Positions 1-5,427 of a stretch of DNA of 13,146 nucleotides are shown piece after piece (the stretch's first letter is position 1; every line of letters starts with the position of its first letter). Both the position numbers and the translations under genes were made by a program. The notes under the pieces are model-generated. The model ran no database searches. It saw only the letters and a list, made by a program, of their open reading frames with translations, and was not told the origin of the DNA. This DNA is from an uncultured bacterium (GTDB lineage Bacteria > Actinomycetota > Coriobacteriia > Coriobacteriales > Eggerthellaceae). The stretch spans positions 1-13,146 of the forward strand of contig CAJMPP010000042.1 of NCBI GenBank assembly GCA_905215325.1, given 5' to 3'.

Positions 1-210
1 AGGGAGGGAGGGAGTTTTGAGCGAGCGCTTAGACGCCCCTAAGCGGAGACGCGAGGTTAAACGACCATCAGGCTGGTAAGGGAAGAATGAGGGTTTTGGG
101 TGCATGCTTAGCCCCCACCGAAGCGGGGGGGCGCGAGGTTAAGCGGCCGTCAGGCTGATAAGGGAGGGTTGAAGGTTTTGAGCGCATACTCGAACGCCCC
201 CAAGCATGCG
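1..210. repeat. Imperfect tandem repeat, about 80-bp unit
   Basis: Two full copies and one partial copy of a degenerate unit run in from the left edge. The anchor GTTTTG recurs at 14, 93 and 175, GCGAGGTTAA at 51 and 133, and CAGGCTG-TAAGGGA at 69 and 151, giving a period of 79-82 bp. The third copy keeps only its first part (to about 210). The window opens in GGGA repeats that resemble the end of a unit, so the array may continue upstream. I see no gene in it. Confidence 0.65.
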
Positions 211-321
211 TTAGGCGTCCATCCCTGGGCGTCTCCCAAGCGTCCCGAAATCGCGGAAATACGGGGTCGGCACGGTCGTGAGGGCGCTCATCCCGCAGCG
301 GATGAGGCACAGGCTCCGCAA

Positions 322-458
322 AGGGGCGATACGTCTGCGTTTGAGGACGGATCACCAGGTATAAGCCAAAAGGCGTAAGCTTCTCACCTGGGTAAATGCG
401 TTTTAGCAGGCTCGCTATACTTAGCACAACCCCATTTAAACGCAGACGTATCGCCCCT
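322..458. repeat. Inverted-repeat element: 21-bp perfect arms, 95-bp spacer
   Basis: AGGGGCGATACGTCTGCG plus TTT at 322-342 is the exact reverse complement of 438-458. The arms enclose 95 bp without a convincing gene. The layout is that of a miniature inverted-repeat element or a dispersed intergenic repeat. I found no clear target-site duplication outside the arms (CCGCAA on the left, GGGAAC on the right), so transposition is not shown. The remainder of 1-636 holds only repeats and one terminator-like hairpin. Confidence 0.6.
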
Positions 459-528
459 GGGAACAGCACAGCCCTTTACAGCACCCCTAAAAGCGCCCAG
501 AAGCCATGGCGTATCGCCTGAAACGCGC

Positions 529-563
529 AAAGCCCCGCCGCGGACGTGCCGCAACGGGGCTTT
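529..563. terminator. Hairpin downstream of hsp20, probable intrinsic terminator
   Basis: AAAGCCCCG at 529-537 pairs perfectly with CGGGGCTTT at 555-563. Read on the minus strand it lies about 75 bases after the hsp20 stop and ends in a short T run (TTTGCG). It fits a terminator for hsp20. The T run is short, so efficiency is uncertain, and its symmetry could let it work in both directions. Confidence 0.55.
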
Positions 564-636
564 CGTAAGGAGGTGAGAGCTGAGAACTAGCTCAGGGGAT
601 CAGGAGGAGCCGATCCGGAATCGCCAAGCGAACCGG

Positions 637-1080
637 CTAGTCGATCGAGATGGAGCGCGAGGTTTCAGGCTCGGGTTTGGCGACCTTCTTCGGCACGTCG
701 ATCTGCAGGGTGCCGTTATCGAACTTGGCCTTGATGTCGCCTTCCTCGATATCGTCGCCGACGTAGAAGGTACGGCTGCACTTGCCGCTGAAGCGCTCCT
801 GGCGCACGTAGGTGCCCTTCTTATCCTCGGTTTCCTGCTTGGTTTCGGCCGTGACGGTCAGGTAGCCGTCCTTCAGCTCGGCCTGCACGCCTTCCTTGTC
901 GAAACCCGGCAGGTCGATGGTCAGCTCGAAACCGGTCTCGGTTTCGCGGATGTCGGTGCGCATCAGGTTCGGCGTGGTCTTCACGCTCGGCGCCGCCATG
1001 GTGCCGAAGAAGTTGTCGAACGGGTCGGTCATAAGGTCGTTGAAAATACGATTAGAGCGGGGTACCAACATGGACATCAT
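637..1080 (-). CDS. hsp20: Small heat-shock protein, Hsp20/alpha-crystallin family
   Basis: ATP-independent cytoplasmic holdase that binds unfolding proteins under stress and passes them to the DnaK or GroEL systems (family knowledge). The 147-residue product has a short hydrophobic N-terminal arm (NRIFNDLMTDPFDNFF), an alpha-crystallin domain at about residues 40-130 with the family signature A-x3-N-G-x-L (AKFDNGTLQIDVPK), and a C-terminal I-S-I at 144-146 matching the I-x-I oligomerisation motif. Start choice: several ATGs cluster at 1086, 1080, 1077 and 1071. GGAG at 1087-1090 sits 6 nt before the ATG at 1080 but touches the one at 1086, so I use 1080; 1077 is equally plausible. The frame stays open to 1320, but that extension would run through the promoter and is not coding. 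The CIRCE operator upstream implies HrcA control. Confidence 0.93.
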   Translation of the reverse strand: MMSMLVPRSNRIFNDLMTDPFDNFFGTMAAPSVKTTPNLMRTDIRETETGFELTIDLPGFDKEGVQAELKDGYLTVTAETKQETEDKKGTYVRQERFSGKCSRTFYVGDDIEEGDIKAKFDNGTLQIDVPKKVAKPEPETSRSISID

Positions 1081-1086
1081 CGTCAT

Positions 1087-1285
1087 CTCCGTTTCTTGGG
1101 GCGAAGCGCGCTGCCCGGCACCGGCCGATCTCCGGTCGGGCGCCTTGCCCGATTCGCCTGCCAGGCGGACAGTTGCGCCGCATTGCGCAACGGCCGTCAA
1201 GCTTGCGAACGGGCCGGCAGGTTGCTCCGCCGCCGTTTCGGTTGCTTTCGTTGCGGCCCCGTTCGGGGGACCGTTCCTTTGAACA
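1087..1285 (-). other. Long GC-rich 5' leader of hsp20
   Basis: If the promoter at 1292-1320 is used, hsp20 carries a leader of about 200 nt. Several self-complementary stretches are visible, for example CCCCCGAACGGGG, TTGCGCAATGCGGCGCAA and CGCCTGGCAGGCG (minus-strand sense). Such a leader could carry thermosensitive control, but I do not see a clear ROSE or fourU element masking the GGAG. It holds no other gene. Confidence 0.35.
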
Positions 1286-1291
1286 GTTATC

Positions 1292-1320
1292 GTTATAGAC
1301 CCTGCGTTAGCACTCCGCAA
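1292..1320 (-). promoter_or_regulatory. Sigma70-type promoter of hsp20
   Basis: On the minus strand TTGCGG (plus 1315-1320) and TATAAC (plus 1292-1297) are separated by exactly 17 bp. The -10 matches TATAAT at 5 of 6 positions and the -35 matches TTGACA at 3 of 6. The -35 box lies within the CIRCE element, the usual arrangement for repression by HrcA. Predicted transcription start is near 1285. Confidence 0.7.
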
Positions 1321-1336
1321 GCGAGAGTGCTAACGC
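1304..1336 (-). promoter_or_regulatory. CIRCE operator (HrcA binding site)
   Basis: TTAGCACTC at 1307-1315, nine bases, then GAGTGCTAA at 1325-1333: a perfect match to the CIRCE consensus TTAGCACTC-N9-GAGTGCTAA. The symmetry extends three bases each side (GCG/CGC, 1304-1336). HrcA repressors bind this element and release it on heat shock (family knowledge). It covers the -35 box of the hsp20 promoter. Confidence 0.95.
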
Positions 1337-1500
1337 GTTACCTTCACGTCATTTTCGCGTCACGATCCGGGAACTTGGGAGGCTGAGGGAAGCCGCAAAC
1401 CGCACGACGGGCGCAAAGGGCCCGCAGCGAGCAAGGCGCGGGGGCGGCGAGCCGCCCGCAAGCGTCGCGCGGGCTGGAACCCAGCGGCCCGCGTCGCCTC

Positions 1501-1557
1501 TTCACACGGCGTTCACGCTTCTTTAAGGCTTCTTTCAGGCGGCGCGCCTACTATATG
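1501..1557 (+). promoter_or_regulatory. Four 11-bp direct repeats with a -10-like box
   Basis: TTCACACGGCG (1501), TTCACGCTTCT (1512), TTAAGGCTTCT (1523) and TTCAGGCGGCG (1534) follow one another at exactly 11 bp. A tandem 11-bp spacing is typical of OmpR/PhoB-family response regulators, and TTCAC resembles the GTTCAC core of actinobacterial PHO boxes (family knowledge). TACTATATG (1549-1557) just downstream could serve as the -10, with no good -35, as expected for an activator-dependent promoter. Transcription would run rightward into the hairpin series. Both promoter and regulator are inferred. Confidence 0.45.
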
Positions 1558-1561
1558 GACC

Positions 1562-1808
1562 GTTCCTTATCCCTTTCCCTTACGGATCGCGCCCTCCCAT
1601 CCGCGATCCGGCCAGGCGGATTCTCCCACTCCTGCCTGGCACGCGGGGCGCGGGATTCCCGCCCGCGCTCCGCCGATTCCCATTGCGCCGTCTTCCCGTC
1701 GGCGCCGCTTTGCCGCCCCGTCTCCCATCCCGGGGCGGCAAAACCCATCGCGGGGTCTCCCTCCCCGCATCGCAGAGGACCGCCGCGGCTTCCCACCGCG
1801 GCGGTCCT
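1562..1808 (+). ncRNA. Candidate structured RNA: serial hairpins with TCCC loops
   Basis: Perfect stems follow each other: 1584-1591/1602-1609, 1611-1617/1634-1640, 1650-1655/1657-1662, 1685-1690/1700-1705, 1709-1720/1731-1742 (12 bp), 1750-1755/1763-1768 and 1776-1788/1796-1808 (13 bp). Six of the seven loops expose TCCC (CCCTCCCATC, TCTTCCCGT, TCTCCCATCC, TCTCCCT, CTTCCCA, and the 16-base second loop); TCCC occurs 12 times in this stretch. The last and strongest hairpin could act as a terminator, although only TGCGTTT follows it. No ORF here looks coding. It could be a free small RNA or the start of a long Nudix mRNA leader. Read on the other strand, the loops would show GGGA. Strand choice rests on the weak promoter call. 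I do not recognise a named RNA family. Confidence 0.4.
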
Positions 1809-1861
1809 GCGTTTAGGCGGGGAAGCGGCCGGCGTGAATCAACTCGCTGCTTAACGGGCCC

Positions 1862-2112
1862 GCTGCCCGATGGGCTCGCCGCCCGGTGCGCCCGCGGCCC
1901 ATCCGGTCTCGCCGCCCGACAAGTTCGCCGCTCGCTGCGCCCGCGCCCCATCCGGCCTCGCTGGCCGCGATCGAGCCCGCAACTCGCTGCGCATGCGCCC
2001 CATCAGGCCGCACCGCCCGACAAGTTCGCCGCTCGCTGCGCCCGGGCCCCATCCGACCTCGCTCGCCGCAATCGAACCCGCCGCACGGTGCGCCCGAGCC
2101 CCATCCGGCCTC
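1862..2112. repeat. Alternating 49/52-bp tandem repeat (101-bp higher-order unit)
   Basis: CCCATC recurs at 1898, 1947, 1999, 2048 and 2100, spaced 49, 52, 49 and 52 bp. Alternate monomers are more alike: the 32 bases at 1912-1943 are identical to 2013-2044, 101 bp apart. All frames through it give low-complexity Ala/Arg/Pro peptides, so I treat it as non-coding. It fills the spacer between the hairpin series and the Nudix gene; 2113-2252 shows nothing further except a weak TACCAT -10-like box at 2219. Confidence 0.75.
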
Positions 2113-2252
2113 GTCTCCCGACAAGCCCGTGCATCTTCCGCGAAATCTCCCGCCGCTCGACGCGGCTGCATACCCCCGAGCCGCCGCGCGTGCCGCGCAA
2201 GGGCGGTCGGGCTTGCGCTACCATGCCGTTAATCGACAGGAAGGAACCCGCC

Positions 2253-2957
2253 ATGCGCGAAACCCCGCAGCTGAAGCATATCGAGCAAGTATCCGATGGC
2301 TGGATCAAGAAGTACATTCTCACGTACGTGCTGCCCGATGGCAGCGACTACATATATGAAGCGGCCTCGCGCAAGGGCCTGGAGGCGTACCGCGTCGAGC
2401 TGGCGTGCCTTGAGGCGCGCAGCAACACGGCCATCGCGGCCATCGATGAGGGCGCGGACGACTTCGGAGCCGCAGCCGTCGCCGCTGCCGAGCAGGCGGC
2501 CGGCGCCAGCGGCAAGCGCACCGCCGACGCCGTGTCCATCGTGCCCATCACGCGCGACGGCAACCTGGTGCTCATCCGCGAGTTCCGCTATCCGCTGAAC
2601 AGCTGGGTGGTCGGCCTGCCCGCGGGCCTGGTGGAGCCCGGCGAGGACCTAGCCGTGGCCGTGGACCGTGAGCTGCGCGAGGAAACCGGCTACGGCCTGC
2701 GCACCGACGTCCCGGAAGGCGCCGTGGAGCTGCTGCCGCAGGCCGGGCATTCGTCCACCGGCATGAGCGATGAAAGCGTGCAGACGGTGTTCGCCCAGGT
2801 GGAGAAGGATGAAGCGGCTCATCCCGAACGCGGCGAGCTTATCGAGGTGTTCACGCTGCCGCTTCGCGAGGCGCCGCGATTCCTCAAGCAGAACCCCTTG
2901 CCGCTGGGCACTCGTCTGCAGCTAGTGTTGGAGATCTTCGCGAGAAACGCGAAGTAG
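2253..2957 (+). CDS. Nudix hydrolase, ADP-ribose pyrophosphatase-like
   Basis: Predicted Mg2+-dependent pyrophosphohydrolase cleaving a nucleoside diphosphate linked to another group, most likely ADP-ribose or a related sugar nucleotide; the substrate is inferred. The 234-residue product has a perfect Nudix box at 125-147 (G-x5-E-x7-RE-L-REE-T-G-Y, from GLVEPGE to REETGY), preceded by the typical R-x-Y-P/PAG segment (EFRYPLNSWVVGLPAG). An Ala-rich loop at about 58-88 separates an N-terminal beta region from the catalytic core. Start: ATG 2253 has AGGAAGGA seven bases upstream. An in-frame ATG at 2223 lacks such a site, and the open frame further upstream runs through tandem repeats and is not coding. 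It is the only plus-strand gene seen and converges with the NlpC/P60 gene. Confidence 0.92.
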   Translation: MRETPQLKHIEQVSDGWIKKYILTYVLPDGSDYIYEAASRKGLEAYRVELACLEARSNTAIAAIDEGADDFGAAAVAAAEQAAGASGKRTADAVSIVPITRDGNLVLIREFRYPLNSWVVGLPAGLVEPGEDLAVAVDRELREETGYGLRTDVPEGAVELLPQAGHSSTGMSDESVQTVFAQVEKDEAAHPERGELIEVFTLPLREAPRFLKQNPLPLGTRLQLVLEIFARNAK

Positions 2958-3071
2958 CCGAGCCATTGCGCGAAGCGCTGCGTGCCAGGCGGACATCCGA
3001 CCATCTTGCCGGCTGTGTACGGCCGCGCTGATGCGGGAAGCGCCCCCCCTGCGCAAAAAGCGGGACGGACG

Positions 3072-3103
3072 GCGTGCATCCCGCCGCGCCGCCGGATGCA
3101 CGC
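3072..3103. terminator. Hairpin between convergent genes
   Basis: GCGTGCATCC (3072-3081) and GGATGCACGC (3094-3103) are perfect inverted repeats around a 12-base loop, in the 241-bp gap between the Nudix stop and the NlpC/P60 stop. No T run follows on either strand, so termination is inferred from position only. The rest of the gap holds scattered GCGAAGCGC/GCGCAGCGC-type words and no gene. Confidence 0.35.
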
Positions 3104-3198
3104 AACGCCGCCCGCCGAAGGCGGCCTCGTCCCTTCGCAAAGCGCAGCGCTCGCGGCAAGCGCTCGATCGCACCATCCCGCCGCACGCAAGCGCGCCC

Positions 3199-4335
3199 TT
3201 ACGCGAAGCGCAGCGCGTGGGTGAAGCCCGCCCAGGACAGCGGGTCCGTGTCGCGCACGAAGGCGCCGAAGGTGGGGGCATGCACGTAATGCGTGCCGCC
3301 TTCGTTGCAGGCGATGCCCACGTGGCCGTTGTACCCGTCGCCGTAGCTGATCCACAGCACGTCGCCGGGCTGCGCGCTCTCCACGGGCAGCTGCGCCGCG
3401 GCCGCATAATACAGCGATTCCGTCTGATGCGGCAGCGAGATCCCGACTTGTAGATACGCCCAACGCACCAGGCCCGAGCAGTCGAACGTCTCGGGACCCT
3501 CGGCGCCCCACACGTACGGGCAGCCGATGCGCGAGAGCGCATAATCCACCACCGAGCCGTTAGCCGGGATGGGCACCGATGGGATGTTGTACGCATAAGC
3601 GCGCCTGACCTGCGCCGACGATGCCTGCGCCGCCTCGGCGCGATCACGGTCCTGCATGGATTCCAGCGCCGCCTTCGCCTCTTCATCAAGCTGCTGGAGA
3701 ATGGCCTGCATGGCGGCCACCTTCTCTTGCGCCTCGTTCTTGACGCGCTCGGCCTGCTCGGCCGCCTCCTTCGCCGCCTGCTCCTGCAGCTCAAGCTGCT
3801 CCTTGTCGGCGGCGACCTGGTCGCGCAGGGCCTTGGTCTCCTCGATCATGCGCTCGTCGTTCTCGTTAAGCGCATCGTACATGTCCAGGCCCGTGGCGAA
3901 TTCTTTGAACGATGCCGAGCCCATGAGCAGGTCGATGACGGTGAACTTGCCTGCTTTGTACATGCCCACGGCGCGTTTGGCCAAGCGATCCTGCAGCGTG
4001 TCGATCTGCGCGGAAGCCTCGTCGATGCGGCGCTGGGCGTCGTCGACGGCGTTCACCGCGGCATCGTGCTCGTCAAGCGCCTGGTAGTAAGCCTGCGCCG
4101 CCTCGGCCAGCTCGCTTTGCAGCGATGCCACGCGCTGATACACGGCGTCCGCCTGCGCCAACTTCTCCTCGGCATCAGGCTCGTCGGGCTTCTTCTCCTT
4201 GCCGTCGGAGCCCTTTTCCTTATCGTCCTCATCATCGGCCCAGGCGGGAACGACGCCGAGCATCGTTGACGCGCCAAGCAGCGCAGCTGCCGAAACGAAC
4301 AGGCGACGATCGATTTGCGGATGGGGACGAGCCAT
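3199..4335 (-). CDS. Secreted NlpC/P60 peptidoglycan hydrolase with coiled coil
   Basis: Predicted cell-wall gamma-D-Glu-diamino-acid endopeptidase acting outside the membrane. Product 378 residues: signal peptide at about 1-33 with twin arginines (DRRLFVSAAALLGAS) and a likely cut after AWA, so Tat export is possible; an acidic Asp/Lys linker at 34-57; a long coiled coil at about 58-240 rich in Ala/Glu/Gln; then an NlpC/P60 domain at about 258-378. Catalytic residues visible are C286 (FDCSGL), H338 (NGHVGI) and H352 (YVHAP). The plan resembles actinobacterial RipA/PcsB-type hydrolases, where the coiled coil restrains or positions the catalytic domain (family knowledge). Start: ATG 4335 is preceded by AGAGGTG at good spacing; an in-frame start at 4437 lies at the predicted transcription start and would place 34 residues ahead of the signal peptide. 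Confidence 0.93.
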   Translation of the reverse strand: MARPHPQIDRRLFVSAAALLGASTMLGVVPAWADDEDDKEKGSDGKEKKPDEPDAEEKLAQADAVYQRVASLQSELAEAAQAYYQALDEHDAAVNAVDDAQRRIDEASAQIDTLQDRLAKRAVGMYKAGKFTVIDLLMGSASFKEFATGLDMYDALNENDERMIEETKALRDQVAADKEQLELQEQAAKEAAEQAERVKNEAQEKVAAMQAILQQLDEEAKAALESMQDRDRAEAAQASSAQVRRAYAYNIPSVPIPANGSVVDYALSRIGCPYVWGAEGPETFDCSGLVRWAYLQVGISLPHQTESLYYAAAAQLPVESAQPGDVLWISYGDGYNGHVGIACNEGGTHYVHAPTFGAFVRDTDPLSWAGFTHALRFA

Positions 4336-4440
4336 GTGACACCTCTGAAACGCCCTTGCGGGCACGTTGATTGCATGTTGCCATCGGCATTGTAATACAG
4401 GGTAAACTTTCCATACGCAACACCATGGCTTCTCCATGCT

Positions 4441-4469
4441 ATCTTATTCTCATGCAAGGATGATGTCAC
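4441..4469 (-). promoter_or_regulatory. Putative promoter of the NlpC/P60 gene
   Basis: Minus strand GTGACA (plus 4464-4469; 5 of 6 to TTGACA), 17-bp spacer, TAAGAT (plus 4441-4446; 4 of 6 to TATAAT). The surrounding DNA is noticeably more AT-rich than the rest of the window. It predicts a leader of about 100 nt. A second candidate pair, TTGCGT-17-TATTAC, lies closer to the gene. ATGCAA words occur at 4452 (inside the spacer) and in an ATGCAA-GCT-TTGCAT palindrome at 4484-4498, a possible operator. I saw no c-di-AMP riboswitch core in the leader. Confidence 0.45.
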
Positions 4470-4565
4470 ACGAGAGCATCCCCATGCAAGCTTTGCATCA
4501 GCTGCGTTTCACGCATCTGAACGGCACGTTCGCCCGATGTCGGGGATAAGCAAGCGCCGAACGAA

Positions 4566-4599
4566 AAGCCCGCCGCCCTCGAAGGAGGACGGCGGGCTT
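4566..4599. terminator. Strong bidirectional-looking terminator hairpin
   Basis: AAGCCCGCCG (4566-4575) pairs perfectly with CGGCGGGCTT (4590-4599), with further inner pairing (CCTC/GAGG). In minus-strand sense it ends the transcript leaving the TrpR-like gene (stop at 4973) and insulates the NlpC/P60 promoter. The strand it serves is inferred from gene order. Confidence 0.6.
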
Positions 4600-4631
4600 C
4601 AGTGCAGCCGTATCGACGGGGTTCGCATCGG

Positions 4632-4903
4632 GCGCGCTGCAGGGGGCTTGATGGCGGGCGCGCTGCAAGAGCTCGGACGACAGGCGCTCCGCAAGGGGCG
4701 AAACCGGAGGGCGCCCTGCAAGGGGCTAAACGACAGGCGCGCCGCCCGACGACATACACGCCCAGCGCGTTGGATGCGCTCCGCAAGGGGCGAAACGGCG
4801 GGTGCGCCGCAAGGAGCTCGGACGGCGGGTGCGCTGCAAAGGGCGAAACGGCAGGCGCGCCGCAGGGGCGAAACTGCGGCGCTCCGCAAGGGGCTCGGCA
4901 GCG
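4632..4903. repeat. Degenerate tandem repeat, about 26-bp unit, ten copies
   Basis: Units beginning GCGC-x-CC/TGCAAGGGGC start at 4632, 4658, 4684, 4711, 4737, 4776, 4802, 4829, 4855 and 4879, mostly 26-27 bp apart; the fifth unit is diverged and 39 bp long. A typical unit is GCGCTCCGCAAGGGGCGAAA followed by CGGCGG. All frames give low-complexity peptides. The array fills the spacer between the terminator at 4566 and the TrpR-like gene and holds no gene. A single related word (GGCTCCGCAAAGGGGCGAT) occurs at 312-330. Confidence 0.7.
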
Positions 4904-4972
4904 GATGCCGATTGCGTTCCCCGCCGCACAGGGCGCGCCGGAAAGCCTCGTCCCCGCCCCGCCGCTCGGGAC

Positions 4973-5272
4973 CTACTTCCCTTTGCGGGCGTCGTCTAAG
5001 ATGTTGAGCGCCATGGTGTAGCCGCCGGCGCCGTAGCTCAGGCATTTCGACACGCGGGCGATGGTGGTTGCCGACGCCCCCGTGGCCTTCTCGATGGAAG
5101 CGTACGAATTGCCGGCGTCGAGCTGGCGCGCAACAGCCAGGCGCTGCGAGGTTTCGCGAATCTCGCGGATGGTGAACAGATCTTCAAGCAGCAGGAAGAT
5201 GTCGTCCTTGTCCTGGATTTTTGAGAAAACGGTCAGCAGATCCTCCACCTCGGGGGTTCTCAGCTCGCTCAT
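4973..5272 (-). CDS. YerC/YecD family TrpR-like DNA-binding protein
   Basis: Small helix-turn-helix protein of the Trp-repressor superfamily; the cellular target of YerC-type proteins is not established, so I name only the family. The 99-residue product is all-helical, with EDLFTIREIRETSQRLAVAR at about 30-49 and a helix-turn-helix at about 54-78 (GNSYASIEKATGASATTIAR), where the TrpR-like 'S-x-x-T-I-x-R' recognition helix is clear. Start: ATG 5272 preceded by AAAGG nine bases upstream; the length matches the family's usual 95-105 residues. The open frame continues to 5824, but that part crosses a terminator, a palindrome and tandem repeats and is not coding. An 18-bp palindrome next to a -10 box upstream suggests self-regulation (inference). 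Confidence 0.88.
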   Translation of the reverse strand: MSELRTPEVEDLLTVFSKIQDKDDIFLLLEDLFTIREIRETSQRLAVARQLDAGNSYASIEKATGASATTIARVSKCLSYGAGGYTMALNILDDARKGK

Positions 5273-5311
5273 TCGGCATCGCCTTTCCGATTCACCGGGT
5301 CCTTTGCCTTC

Positions 5312-5334
5312 ATTGTACTCCATCATGGTGGAGT
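5312..5334 (-). promoter_or_regulatory. -10 box and 18-bp palindrome upstream of the TrpR-like gene
   Basis: Minus strand TACAAT (plus 5312-5317) matches TATAAT at 5 of 6. Directly upstream, overlapping its first base, plus 5317-5334 reads ACTCCATCATGGTGGAGT, self-complementary except for one central T/G pair. A protein bound here would block the -10/-35 spacer. No good -35 is visible. The binding protein is unknown; the TrpR-like product itself is the obvious candidate. Confidence 0.45.
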
Positions 5335-5427
5335 GCTTGAGAACTCCGCAAACCCCGCCGCAAACGGCGGTGCCCCGAACGCTCGGGAACGGAGGCTTAT
5401 CCGTTCGGCCAAGCGCCACGCGCCGCA

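Noticed and set aside
1..14. G-quadruplex from the GGGA repeats at the left edge
   Set aside because: Only three GGG runs are within the window; a fourth would have to lie outside, so it cannot be judged.
68..469. 133-codon minus-strand frame at the left end
   Set aside because: Built from the 80-bp and inverted repeats, with no recognisable domain or ribosome site.
1562..1808. 6C RNA or CsrB-type RNA
   Set aside because: Loops lack the six-C runs of 6C RNA; the CsrB-like reading needs the minus strand, for which I see no promoter. Kept as an unnamed candidate.
1683..2252. N-terminal extension of the Nudix frame
   Set aside because: Open frame only because of GC-rich hairpins and tandem repeats; peptide is Arg/Pro/Ala low complexity, and ATG 2253 has a strong ribosome site.
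4336..4440. c-di-AMP (ydaO-type) riboswitch before the NlpC/P60 gene
   Set aside because: Such riboswitches often precede cell-wall hydrolases in actinobacteria, but the leader is only about 100 nt and I could not find the conserved core.
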